Below, one piece after another: positions 31,145 through 39,938 of a stretch of 64,000 nucleotides of DNA. A program made the translations under genes and the position numbers. Origin of the DNA: Burkholderiales bacterium (lineage in GTDB: Bacteria > Pseudomonadota > Gammaproteobacteria > Burkholderiales > SG8-41); NCBI GenBank assembly GCA_036262035.1, contig DATAJS010000031.1, positions 186,001 to 250,000 on the forward strand, written 5' to 3'. Under the pieces are notes generated by a model that was not told where the DNA came from, searched no databases, and was given only the letters and a program-made list of their open reading frames with translations. Position 1 is the first letter of the stretch. The number at the start of each line of letters is the position of its first letter.

Positions 31145-33586
31145 ATGCGCAAGATGAAGCTGGTGTGCGTCGGCAACGGGATGGCCGGAGTCCGCACCAT
31201 CGAGGAGCTGCTCCGGATCGCGCCGGACCTGTACGAGATCACGGTATTCGGGTCCGAGCCGCATCCGAACTACAACCGGATCCTGCTCTCGCCGGTGCTG
31301 TCGGGCGAGCAGACGATCCCGGAGATCATCCTCAACTCGCGCGAGTGGTACGCCGAGAACAACATCACGCTGCACACCGGGAAGACGATCACGACGATCG
31401 ACCGCGTGCGCCGCGCCGTCATCGCCGACGACGGCACCGAAGCGCCGTACGACCGGCTGCTGCTCGCGACCGGCTCCAATCCGTTCATCCTGCCCGTCCC
31501 CGGCAAGGACCTGCCGGGCGTCATCACCTACCGCGACATCGCCGACACCGAAGCGATGATCGAAGCGGCCAGGCATTACAAGCACGCGGTGGTCATCGGC
31601 GGCGGCCTCCTCGGCCTCGAAGCCGCCAACGGCCTGCGCGTGCGCGGCATGGACGTGACGGTCGTTCACCTGCTCGATTCGATCATGGAGCGCCAGCTCG
31701 ACAAGACGGCCGCGAGGCTCCTCCAGAAGTCGCTCGAAGCCAAGGGACTCAAGTTCCTGCTCGAGAAGCAGACCTCCGAGCTCCTCGCGGGCGAATCGGG
31801 CCGCGTGTGCGCGGTGCGCTTCAAGGACGTCGAGACCATTCCCGCCGACCTCGTCGTCATGGCGGTCGGCATCCGTCCCAACACCGACCTCGCGCAGAAA
31901 GCCGGCCTGCACTGCAATCGCGGCGTCGTGGTGTCGGACACGATGCAGACCTTCGATCCGCGCATCTACGCGGTCGGCGAGTGCGTCAATCACCGCGGCA
32001 CCGCCTACGGCCTCGTCGCGCCGCTGTTCGAGATGGCGAAGGTCTGCGCGACCCACCTCGCGGCGTTCGGCATCGGCCAGTACCAGGGCTCGGTCACCTC
32101 GACCAAGCTCAAGGTGACGGGCATCGACGTGTTCTCCGCGGGCGATTTCGTCGGCGGCGACGGCACCGAGCACATCACGCTCTCCGACCCGGTGGCAGGG
32201 GTCTACAAGAAGCTCGTGCTGAGGGACGACAAGCTCGTCGGCGCGGTGCTCTACGGCGATACGGTCGACGGCGCGTACTACTTCAAGCTGCTGCGCGACG
32301 GCCGCAGCGTCGCCGACGTCCGCGACAAGCTCATGTTCGGAGAATCGAACCTGGGCGATGCCGGCCACCTCGGACAGAGCAAAGCCGCCGCGATGTCCGA
32401 CGACATGGAAGTCTGCGGCTGCAACGGCGTGTGCAAGGGCACGATCGTCGAGGCGATCCGCGAGAAGAAGCTCTATACCCTCGACGAGGTGCGCAAGCAC
32501 ACCAAGGCGTCGAGCTCGTGCGGCTCGTGCACCGGTCTCGTCGAGCAGATCATCATCGCGACCGCCGGTGCGGACTACTCCGCGGCGCCCAAGCAGAAAC
32601 CGCTGTGCGGCTGCACCGAGCACACCCACGCCGAAGTGCGCAGGGCGATCCGCGATCACAAGCTTCTCTCCATCGCCGGCGCCATGCAGTTCATGGAGTG
32701 GCGCACGCCCAACGGCTGCGCGACCTGCCGCCCGGCGCTCAACTACTACCTGATCTCGACCTGGCCGCACGAAGCGAAAGACGACCCGCAGTCGCGCTTC
32801 ATCAACGAGCGAGCCCACGCGAACATCCAGAAGGACGGCACGTTCTCGGTGGTGCCGCGGATGTGGGGCGGCGAGACCAATTCGGCGGAGCTGCGCCGGA
32901 TCGCCGACGTGGTCGACAAGTACCGGATCCCGACGGTGAAGGTCACCGGCGGCCAGCGCATCGACCTGCTCGGCGTGAAGAAGGAAGACCTGCCGGGCGT
33001 GTGGCGCGACCTCGACATGCCGTCGGGCCACGCCTACGCCAAGGCGCTGCGCACGGTGAAGACCTGCGTCGGCGCCGAATGGTGCCGCTTCGGCGTGCAG
33101 GACTCGACCCGGATGGGCCAGGACCTCGAGCGTGCGCTGTGGCGCATGTATGCCCCGCACAAGGTGAAGCTCGCGGTGTCCGGCTGTCCGCGCAACTGCG
33201 CCGAATCGGGCATCAAGGACGTCGGCGTGATCGGCGTCGAGTCGGGCTGGGAGCTCTACGTCGCCGGCAACGGCGGCATCAAGACCGAGGTCGCGCAGTT
33301 TCTCGTCAAAGTGAAGACGCGCGAGGAGGTGCTCGAGTACGCCGGCGCGTTCCTCCAGCTCTATCGCGAGGAAGGCTGGTATCTCGAGCGCACGGTGCAC
33401 TTCGTCCACCGCGTCGGCCTCGACTACGTGAAGAAGCGCGTGCTCGACGATGCCGCGGGACGCAAGGCGCTGCACGAGCGCTTGCTCTTCGCGCTCAAGG
33501 ACGAGCCCGACCCGTGGGCCGAGCGTGCGGCCGGACAAGGCGCGGGCGAGTTCGAGCCGCTCAAATCCGAAGCGGAAACTGTTTGA
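31145..33586 (+). CDS. nirB: Assimilatory nitrite reductase (NADH), large subunit
   Basis: 813-aa siroheme enzyme reducing nitrite to ammonium. Order: FAD domain (VGNGMAGVRTIEELL), NAD-binding fold (VVIGGGLLGLEAANGL), BFD-like [2Fe-2S] segment (VCGCNGVCKG, SSCGSCTGL), a second Cys cluster (CGCTEH, CATCRP), then the sulfite/nitrite reductase half with the [4Fe-4S]/siroheme motif CVGAEWC and CPRNCAES. Close to the usual NirB length. Coupled with nirD, nasA, ybiB and cobA in one rightward operon from a sigma-54 promoter. Confidence 0.96.
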   Translation: MRKMKLVCVGNGMAGVRTIEELLRIAPDLYEITVFGSEPHPNYNRILLSPVLSGEQTIPEIILNSREWYAENNITLHTGKTITTIDRVRRAVIADDGTEAPYDRLLLATGSNPFILPVPGKDLPGVITYRDIADTEAMIEAARHYKHAVVIGGGLLGLEAANGLRVRGMDVTVVHLLDSIMERQLDKTAARLLQKSLEAKGLKFLLEKQTSELLAGESGRVCAVRFKDVETIPADLVVMAVGIRPNTDLAQKAGLHCNRGVVVSDTMQTFDPRIYAVGECVNHRGTAYGLVAPLFEMAKVCATHLAAFGIGQYQGSVTSTKLKVTGIDVFSAGDFVGGDGTEHITLSDPVAGVYKKLVLRDDKLVGAVLYGDTVDGAYYFKLLRDGRSVADVRDKLMFGESNLGDAGHLGQSKAAAMSDDMEVCGCNGVCKGTIVEAIREKKLYTLDEVRKHTKASSSCGSCTGLVEQIIIATAGADYSAAPKQKPLCGCTEHTHAEVRRAIRDHKLLSIAGAMQFMEWRTPNGCATCRPALNYYLISTWPHEAKDDPQSRFINERAHANIQKDGTFSVVPRMWGGETNSAELRRIADVVDKYRIPTVKVTGGQRIDLLGVKKEDLPGVWRDLDMPSGHAYAKALRTVKTCVGAEWCRFGVQDSTRMGQDLERALWRMYAPHKVKLAVSGCPRNCAESGIKDVGVIGVESGWELYVAGNGGIKTEVAQFLVKVKTREEVLEYAGAFLQLYREEGWYLERTVHFVHRVGLDYVKKRVLDDAAGRKALHERLLFALKDEPDPWAERAAGQGAGEFEPLKSEAETV

Positions 33587-33590
33587 TGAA

Positions 33591-33676
33591 AACCACCCCC
33601 ATCCCGGCCTTCCCCTGAGGGGGAAGGAGAAAAGCATCCCCTCCCCCTCAGGGGGAGGGTTAGGGTGGGGGTGGGC
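33591..33676. repeat. CCCCCTGAGGGGG-type inverted repeat between nirB and nirD
   Basis: CTTCCCCTGAGGGGGAAGG and TCCCCCTCAGGGGGAGG palindromes sit between CCACCCCCATCC and GGGTGGGGGTGGG arms, making a large imperfect hairpin. It lies inside the operon, immediately before nirD, where it may affect mRNA processing. Confidence 0.8.
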
Positions 33677-33688
33677 TTGAGGATGCCT

Positions 33689-34030
33689 ATGAAAAACTGG
33701 ACAAGAATCTGTCGGGTGGACGACATCCCCCGCCTCGGCGCGCGCGTCGTGCGCCGGACCGAAGGACCGAACATCGCCGTCTTCCGCACGGCGACGGACA
33801 CGTGCTTCGCGCTGCTCGACCGCTGTCCTCACAAGAACGGTCCGCTGTCGCAGGGCATCGTGTACGGCGAGCGCGTCGCCTGCCCTCTGCACAACCAGAG
33901 CGTCGAGCTTGCGACCGGCTGCATGGTCGCGCCCGACGTCGGCGAAGTGCGGCGCTTCGACGTGAAGGTCGAAGACGGCGCGGTATATCTGGACCTACCG
34001 GTGACTGCTGACAGGTATGCCTACGGTTAA
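33689..34030 (+). CDS. nirD: Nitrite reductase small subunit, Rieske-type
   Basis: 113-aa Rieske-fold subunit with CPHKNG (Cys46, His48) and CPLHNQ (Cys65, His68), which could ligate a [2Fe-2S] cluster. I start at 33689 because GAGG then has normal spacing; an ATG at 33683 is the alternative. The last 14 bases overlap the nasA start. Confidence 0.92.
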   Translation: MKNWTRICRVDDIPRLGARVVRRTEGPNIAVFRTATDTCFALLDRCPHKNGPLSQGIVYGERVACPLHNQSVELATGCMVAPDVGEVRRFDVKVEDGAVYLDLPVTADRYAYG

Positions 34031-36737
34031 GAGCACCTGCTGCTACTGCGGCGTCGGCTGCGGCGTGCTGATCGATGCTGTCGACGGCGTCATCACCGGC
34101 GTGCGCGGCGATCCGGATCACCCGGCGAACCACGGCAAGCTCTGCTCCAAAGGCCAGGCGCTGCACCTGACGACCGGGCTCACCGGCCGCGCGCTGTACC
34201 CGGAAGTCCGCTGCTCGCGGTCGCAGTCCCGATCCCGTCTGTCATGGGACGACGCGCTCGAGCACACCGCCGACCGTTTCGCGGACATCATCCGCCAGCA
34301 CGGCCCCGATGCGGTCGCGTTCTACGTCTCCGGCCAGCTGCTCACCGAGGACTATTACGCGTTCAACAAGCTCGCCCGTGCGCTGGTCGGCACCCACAAC
34401 ATCGATTCGAACTCGCGGCTGTGCATGTCGAGCGCGGTCGCGGGCTACAAAGTGACGCTGGGCGCCGATGCGCCGCCGGCGTGCTACGACGACATCGATC
34501 GCGCCGACTGCATCTTCATCGCCGGCTCGAACACCGCCTGGGCGCACCCGGTGCTCTTTCGCCGCATCGAAGCCGCCAGGGCCGCGAAGCCCGACCTCAA
34601 GCTCATCGTCGTCGACCCGCGCCGCACCGCGACCGCCGAAGCGGCCGACCTGCATCTCGCGATACAGCCCGGCACCGACGTCGCGCTGTTCAACGGCATC
34701 CTGCACCTGCTGATCTGGGAAGGCTGGCTCGACCGCAAGTTCATCGACGCGCACACGCAGGGGTTCGAGCCGCTGAAGGCGCTGGTGCGCGACTACACGC
34801 CGCAGATGGTCGCCTCAACGTGCGGCCTCTCGGTCGAGGAGATCGCCACCGCGGCGCGCTGGTTCGGCAACGCTCACGCCGCGCTGTCGCTGTACTGCAT
34901 GGGCCTCAACCAGTCGACGCGAGGCACCGACAAGAATGCGGCGCTCATCAATCTGCACCTCGCGACCGGACAGATCGGGCGCCCCGGCGCGGGTCCGTTC
35001 AGCCTCACCGGGCAGCCGAACGCGATGGGCGGCCGCGAGACGGGGACGATGGCGACGCTGCTGCCGGGTCATCGCGATCCGGCAAACGCCGGACACTGCG
35101 ACGAGATCGCGACGCTGTGGAGCGTTCCGTCTCTGCCGAGCTCACCGGGCAAAACCGCGGTGGAAATGTTCGAAGCGCTCCACAAAGGCGACATCAAGGC
35201 GGTGTGGATCGCGTGCACGAACCCTGCGCAGTCGCTGCCCGAACAGGCGCTGGTGCGCAAAGCATTGGAGCGCGCCGAGCTCGTGGTGCTCCAGGAAGCG
35301 TTCGCGACGACCGAGACCGCGCCGTACGCCGACGTGCTGCTGCCCGCGACGACGTGGGGTGAGAAGGAAGGCACCGTCACCAATTCGGAGCGCCGCATCT
35401 CGCGCGTACGCGCGGCGGTGAGCGCGCCGGGTGAAGCCCGCGCCGACTGGAAGATCGCCGTCGATTTCGCGCGCAAGCTCGAGGCGCGCCTGCGGCATGG
35501 CCGGACGACACTCTTTCCGTTCGACATGCCGCGGCAGATCTTCGACGAATACAAGCGCACGACGGCGGGCCGCGATCTCGACATCACCGGCCTCACGTAC
35601 GCGCTGCTGGAAGCGCGCGGGCCGCAGCAGTGGCCTTTCCCCGAGGGCGCGGAAGCCGGCGCGGCGCGCCTCTACATCGACGGCGTCTTCCCGACGCCGG
35701 GCGGCCGTGCATCGTTCGCGCTCGCCGCGTATCACCCGGTGGCCGAGCAGGCGACCGCACGCCATCCCTTCGGGCTCATCACCGGGCGCCTGCGCGACCA
35801 GTGGCACGGCATGAGCCGAACCGGCCGCAGCGCGCGCCTCTTCGGTCACGCACCCGAGCCGCGCGTCGCGATGAATCCCGCCGACCTCGCGCGCCGCCGC
35901 ATCGCGGCCGGCGACTTCGTGCAGGTCGCATCGACCCGCGGATCGGTGACGCTGCAAGTCGAAGCGAGCTTTGAGGTCAAGCCGGGGCAGATCTTCCTGC
36001 CGATGCACTGGGGCAGCGCACATCTGGGCGGCTCGGGCGCGAACGGCATCAACGGCGTGACGCTGTCGAAGCTCGACGCGGTTTCGCGCCAGCCCGAGCT
36101 CAAGCACTGCGCGGTGCGCATCACGAAGATCGAGCTGCCGTGGCGGCTGGTCGCTTTCGCTTATCCGCAGGACGGCGATGCGCTCGCGCTCGCCCAGGTC
36201 GCGCGCCGGTGGCTGCCGGGGTTCAGCTTCGCGACGTGCGTGCTGGTCGGCGTGGAGCGCCAAGGCGTGCTCTTCAGGGCCGCGGCGCCGGGCGCGGTCG
36301 AGCCGCGCGCGATCGAAGCGATCGACGCGATCTTCGGACTCGACGACGAGGACACCCTGCGCTACGACGACGGCCGGCGCGGCGTCGGCCGCCGCATCCG
36401 CATGAGCGGCGGCGCGATCGATGCGGTGCGGCTTGCCGGCGATGTCGGCGCGGAGGCCTGGCTGCGCGATCTCTTCGACCGCCGGGAAGCGGTCGCGAAT
36501 GTCGGCGCGCTGCTGCTCGCCCCGGCCGCACGGCTGCCCGTACCCGTCTCACGCGGCAAGACGGTGTGCAGCTGCCTGAACGTATCCGAAGCGGCGATCT
36601 GCGAGTTCGTCGCCGGCGCGGCGGGCGACGCCGATCCGCTGGCCGCATTGCAGTCGACGCTCAAGTGCGGCACGCAGTGCGGCTCGTGCCTGCCCGAGGT
36701 GAAACGCCTCATCGCTTCGGCCAAGGCGGCAGCGTAG
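34017..36737 (+). CDS. nasA: Assimilatory nitrate reductase, molybdopterin catalytic subunit
   Basis: 906-aa cytoplasmic Mo-bis-MGD enzyme reducing nitrate to nitrite. N-terminal [4Fe-4S] motif with Cys8, Cys11, Cys15 and Cys43; molybdopterin oxidoreductase body; molybdopterin-dinucleotide-binding domain (GLITGRLRDQWHGMSRTG); and a C-terminal BFD-like [2Fe-2S] domain (CSCLNVSEAAI, CGTQCGSCLPE) that probably receives electrons directly. No signal peptide. No separate NasB reductase gene is in the window, so the electron donor is unclear. Overlaps nirD by 14 bases. Confidence 0.95.
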   Translation: MPTVKSTCCYCGVGCGVLIDAVDGVITGVRGDPDHPANHGKLCSKGQALHLTTGLTGRALYPEVRCSRSQSRSRLSWDDALEHTADRFADIIRQHGPDAVAFYVSGQLLTEDYYAFNKLARALVGTHNIDSNSRLCMSSAVAGYKVTLGADAPPACYDDIDRADCIFIAGSNTAWAHPVLFRRIEAARAAKPDLKLIVVDPRRTATAEAADLHLAIQPGTDVALFNGILHLLIWEGWLDRKFIDAHTQGFEPLKALVRDYTPQMVASTCGLSVEEIATAARWFGNAHAALSLYCMGLNQSTRGTDKNAALINLHLATGQIGRPGAGPFSLTGQPNAMGGRETGTMATLLPGHRDPANAGHCDEIATLWSVPSLPSSPGKTAVEMFEALHKGDIKAVWIACTNPAQSLPEQALVRKALERAELVVLQEAFATTETAPYADVLLPATTWGEKEGTVTNSERRISRVRAAVSAPGEARADWKIAVDFARKLEARLRHGRTTLFPFDMPRQIFDEYKRTTAGRDLDITGLTYALLEARGPQQWPFPEGAEAGAARLYIDGVFPTPGGRASFALAAYHPVAEQATARHPFGLITGRLRDQWHGMSRTGRSARLFGHAPEPRVAMNPADLARRRIAAGDFVQVASTRGSVTLQVEASFEVKPGQIFLPMHWGSAHLGGSGANGINGVTLSKLDAVSRQPELKHCAVRITKIELPWRLVAFAYPQDGDALALAQVARRWLPGFSFATCVLVGVERQGVLFRAAAPGAVEPRAIEAIDAIFGLDDEDTLRYDDGRRGVGRRIRMSGGAIDAVRLAGDVGAEAWLRDLFDRREAVANVGALLLAPAARLPVPVSRGKTVCSCLNVSEAAICEFVAGAAGDADPLAALQSTLKCGTQCGSCLPEVKRLIASAKAAA

Positions 36738-36788
36738 ATCATGCGACCGTGCGATGATCCCGCGTTCACCGCCCCAGCCCGCAGCGCC

Positions 36789-37709
36789 ATGGCTTTAGAT
36801 CCCTCCAGGCTTCCCGCTTTCATCAAGGAAATCGGCCGCGGCAGGAACGCGGCGCGCGACCTCTCGCGCGAAGACGCGCAGACGCTGTTCTCGGCGATGC
36901 TTTTCGGAGAAGTGCCCGACCTCCAGCTCGGCGGCATCCTCGTCGCGCTGCGCATCAAGGGTGAATCGATGGAGGAGCTCGCCGGCTTCATGGCCGCCTG
37001 CGAAGGCAGTTACGAACACCTCCCCGCGCCACGCGCGACGCCGGTGGTCATTCCCTCTTACAACGGCGCGCGGCAGCTTCCCAACCTGGTGCCGCTGCTC
37101 GCGATGCTGCTCGCGCGCGCGGGCATTCCTGCGCTGGTGCACGGCGTGATGCGCGATCCGGGACGCGTGTCGACGCGAGAAGTGTTCGAAGCGCTCGGCG
37201 TCGCGCCGGCGGCTTCCATCGACGAAACTTCGGCGCAGCTCGACGAGCGCCGTTTCGCTTTCATGCCTGTCGAGCGGCTTGCACCGCGCGTCACCTCGCT
37301 CCTCGACCTGCGCGCGAGCCTCGGCGTGCGCAACAGCGCGCACACGCTGGTGAAGATGCTCCAGCCGTTCTCGGCGCCCGCGCTTCGCATCGTCAGCGTG
37401 ACGCATCCCGAGTACGTGCTGCGCATGCGCGAGTTCTACACCCGGCACGACACCGGCGCGCTCATCCTCCGCGGCGCCGAAGGCGAAGCGGTCGCGCATC
37501 CGCGGCGCGAGCCTTCGATCGACTGGGCGCACGGCGGCAAGGTGCAGACATGGACCTCGGAAGCCGCGCCACCCGCGGACCTGCCGTCGCGCAACGCGGC
37601 CGAGACCGCGCGCTGGATCGAGCGCGTGCTCGCAGGCGAGATCGCGGTCCCCGCGGCGATCGCGCACCAGATCGAATGCGTGCAGCGCGCGCTGAAAGAG
37701 ATGCGATGA
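36789..37709 (+). CDS. ybiB: YbiB-like anthranilate phosphoribosyltransferase homologue
   Basis: 306-aa protein matching E. coli YbiB (TrpD2 family): FIKEIGRGRNAARDLS, GEVPDLQLGGILVALRIKGES, IPSYNGARQLPNLVPLLA, GVRNSAHTLVKML and SVTHPEYV. The family binds nucleic acid rather than anthranilate. The start at 36789 gives a normal N-terminus; an ATG at 36741 adds 16 residues. It lies between nasA and cobA, as in other nitrate clusters, and its stop overlaps the cobA start (ATGA). Confidence 0.9.
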   Translation: MALDPSRLPAFIKEIGRGRNAARDLSREDAQTLFSAMLFGEVPDLQLGGILVALRIKGESMEELAGFMAACEGSYEHLPAPRATPVVIPSYNGARQLPNLVPLLAMLLARAGIPALVHGVMRDPGRVSTREVFEALGVAPAASIDETSAQLDERRFAFMPVERLAPRVTSLLDLRASLGVRNSAHTLVKMLQPFSAPALRIVSVTHPEYVLRMREFYTRHDTGALILRGAEGEAVAHPRREPSIDWAHGGKVQTWTSEAAPPADLPSRNAAETARWIERVLAGEIAVPAAIAHQIECVQRALKEMR

Positions 37710-38458
37710 AACAAGGCAGGGTCTATCTGGTCGGCGCGGGCCCCGGCGATCCCGAGCTTCTCACGCTGAAGGCGGTGCGCGTCCTCGGCCTGGCCGACGT
37801 CGTCCTCGTCGACGATCTCGTCAACAAAGCGATACTCGTGCACGTGCGCGAAAGCGCGCGCGTGGTGAAGGTCGGCAAGCGCGGCGGCTGCCGATCGACG
37901 CCGCAGGTTTTCATCGAGAAGCTGCTCGTCGCCGAAGCGAAAGCCGGCCATATCGTCGTGCGCCTCAAAGGCGGCGACCCGTTCATCTTCGGCCGCGGCG
38001 GCGAGGAAGCCGAGACGCTGCGCGCCGCGGGCGTCGAGTGCGAGATCGTCAACGGCATCACGTCGGGCCTCGCCGCGGCGACGTCCGCCGGCGTGCCGCT
38101 CACGCATCGCGCGCACTCGCGCGGCGTGGTCTTCGTCACCGCACACACCGCCGCGGGGGACGAGCCCGACTGGCGCGCGCTCTCCGCGAGCGGCATGACG
38201 CTCGTCGTCTACATGGGTGTGTCGCGCTGCGAAGCCTTGCAGACCTCGCTGATCGGCGGCGGGCTCGCGCCGTCGACGCCGGTCGCGGTCGTTCAGGACG
38301 CGACGCTGGCGCGCGAGCGTCAGTTACGCACGACGCTCGGCCGACTCTCGCAGGACATCGCCGCGCACGAGATCGAGAGTCCTGCCATCATAGTGATCGG
38401 CGACGTGGCGCGTGACAGCGAGATTCCGACCGTCGGTCACGCGCTCGCCGCGTCCTGA
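37706..38458 (+). CDS. cobA: Uroporphyrinogen-III C-methyltransferase
   Basis: 250-aa SUMT that methylates uroporphyrinogen III to precorrin-2, the first step toward siroheme for NirB. Motifs VYLVGAGPGDPELLTLKA, RLKGGDPFIFGRGGEE and GITSGLAAATSAGVPLTHR are intact. It is a stand-alone methyltransferase, not a CysG fusion, so dehydrogenase/ferrochelatase must come from elsewhere. Starts within the ybiB stop (ATGA). Confidence 0.95.
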   Translation: MKQGRVYLVGAGPGDPELLTLKAVRVLGLADVVLVDDLVNKAILVHVRESARVVKVGKRGGCRSTPQVFIEKLLVAEAKAGHIVVRLKGGDPFIFGRGGEEAETLRAAGVECEIVNGITSGLAAATSAGVPLTHRAHSRGVVFVTAHTAAGDEPDWRALSASGMTLVVYMGVSRCEALQTSLIGGGLAPSTPVAVVQDATLARERQLRTTLGRLSQDIAAHEIESPAIIVIGDVARDSEIPTVGHALAAS

Positions 38459-38474
38459 TAACGGGAGGGCTTCC

Positions 38475-39440
38475 ATGCGCTTGCTCGCAGCGCTCGTTCT
38501 GCTCTGCACTATGCAGCCGTTGCTTGCACAGGTTCAGCCGTATCCGTCGAAGCCGATACGCGTGGTCATCCTCGTCGTACCGGGCGGCGGCGCCGACGTG
38601 ACTTCACGCACGGTCGGGCAGAAGCTCACTGAAAGCTGGGGACAGCAGGTCATCGTCGACAACCGTCCCGGCGGCAACGGCATCGTCGGCATGGAGATCG
38701 CCGCGCGCGCGAATCCCGACGGCTACACGCTCGTGCTCGGCACCATCGGCCCGGTCGCCGTGAACCCGAGTCTCTACGCGAAGCTTCCGTACGACCCGGT
38801 GGCCGATTTCGAGCCGGTCGCGCGCGGGGTCTCGGCGCTCAACGTGCTCGTCGTCCATCCCTCGGTTCCGGTGAAGTCGGTAAAGGAGCTCATCGCGCAC
38901 GCCAAGGCGAATCCGGGGAAGCTCACCTACGGCTCTTCGGGCGTCGGCTTCGCGGACCATCTCGCGGGCGAGCTGTTCAACACGATGGCCGGCGTGAAGA
39001 TGGTCCACGTGCCGTACAAAGGCGGCGCACCGGCGATGCTCGATCTGGTCGGCGGCAACGTCCAGCTCATCTTCGCGACGGTCTCGACCGCGCTCGGCAG
39101 CATCAAGGCGGGACGCATACGGCCGCTGGCCGTGACCTTCTCGAAACGCGTCGAGCAGTTTCCGGACTGGCCGACGGTGGCTGAAGCGGGCGTACCCGGA
39201 TTCGCGGTCGACAACTGGTACGGTTTTCAGGCGCCCCGCGGCACGCCCAAGCCGATCGTCTCGAAGCTGCACCTCGAGATCAACCGCATCCTCGACCTGC
39301 CCGACGTCAAGGAGCGACTCGCCGGCCTCGGCATCTTTCCTTTCACTGCACCGACGCCGGGCGCTTTCGGCGACTACATCAAGTCCGAGATCCGCAAGTA
39401 CGGAAAAGTGGTGCAGGCCGCCGGCATCAAAGCGGACTGA
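38475..39440 (+). CDS. Bug/TctC-type solute-binding protein
   Basis: 321-aa binding protein with signal peptide (LLAALVLLCTMQPLLAQ), YPSKPIRVVILVVPGGGAD, IVDNRPGGNGIVG and MVHVPYKGG. GGGAGG lies six bases before the ATG. It follows cobA by 16 bases on the same strand and may be read through from the nitrate operon, but no functional link is apparent. Confidence 0.92.
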   Translation: MRLLAALVLLCTMQPLLAQVQPYPSKPIRVVILVVPGGGADVTSRTVGQKLTESWGQQVIVDNRPGGNGIVGMEIAARANPDGYTLVLGTIGPVAVNPSLYAKLPYDPVADFEPVARGVSALNVLVVHPSVPVKSVKELIAHAKANPGKLTYGSSGVGFADHLAGELFNTMAGVKMVHVPYKGGAPAMLDLVGGNVQLIFATVSTALGSIKAGRIRPLAVTFSKRVEQFPDWPTVAEAGVPGFAVDNWYGFQAPRGTPKPIVSKLHLEINRILDLPDVKERLAGLGIFPFTAPTPGAFGDYIKSEIRKYGKVVQAAGIKAD

Positions 39441-39453
39441 GCCGTACGTGATA

Positions 39454-39492
39454 CCGGCCCCGCTGCCGCAGTTTCGCGACACACGGGGCCGG
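39454..39492. terminator. Bidirectional terminator-like hairpin
   Basis: CCGGCCCCG (39454-39462) and CGGGGCCGG (39484-39492) form a perfect 9-bp stem between the convergent Bug gene and the small secreted-protein gene. No T-run, so termination is only likely. Confidence 0.5.
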
Positions 39493-39514
39493 GCGCTGGA
39501 ACACTGGTGCGAGC

Positions 39515-39844
39515 TTACTTCTGAGGGGCGGACGGCTTCGACTCGCTCACGCCCGACGGCGACTTCGGATTCGGCGTGTCTTTCGAATCCTTCTTCTTCG
39601 CCTCGCCTTTTTCCTTGCCCGCCTTGTCCGGCGCCGATTCGCTCACCGAAGAAGGTGCGGCCTTCTTCGGCATCGTGGCCTCGCCGGCCTTGCCTTTGTC
39701 TTTCTTACCCGTCTTGTCCGGCGCGGACTCGTCGACCGACGAAGGCGCCTTCTTGTCCATGTTGCTCGCGGCGTGCAGCACGGCCGCGCCCGACATTCCG
39801 ATGATCGCAGAGAAGGCTGCGCTGAGCATCGATACCGTTTTCAT
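39515..39844 (-). CDS. Small secreted Lys/Ser-rich protein with internal repeat
   Basis: 109-aa protein from an ATG at 39844 with GGGAGG upstream. Signal peptide (FSAIIGMSGAAVLHA) and a mature part that is almost entirely charged and disordered. The motif APSSVxESAPDK occurs twice, with a shorter PSGVSESKPSAP at the end. Probably periplasmic; no family recognised. It lies downstream of hsdR on the same strand with a 94-base gap. Confidence 0.7.
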   Translation of the reverse strand: MKTVSMLSAAFSAIIGMSGAAVLHAASNMDKKAPSSVDESAPDKTGKKDKGKAGEATMPKKAAPSSVSESAPDKAGKEKGEAKKKDSKDTPNPKSPSGVSESKPSAPQK

Positions 39845-39938
39845 ATGTTTCCTCCCTATTAGATCTCCGAGCCCGTGCTCGGGCCTCGCGGTTGTGCATT
39901 TGGCGTGCCTGAGCTCCGGCGGAAGGATCGAGCGGCCG

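Noticed and set aside
30920-33892. Long minus-strand frame (990 codons) opposite nirB
   Set aside because: It is the complement of nirB with Arg/Val/His-rich composition and no recognisable domain; nirB has every expected motif.
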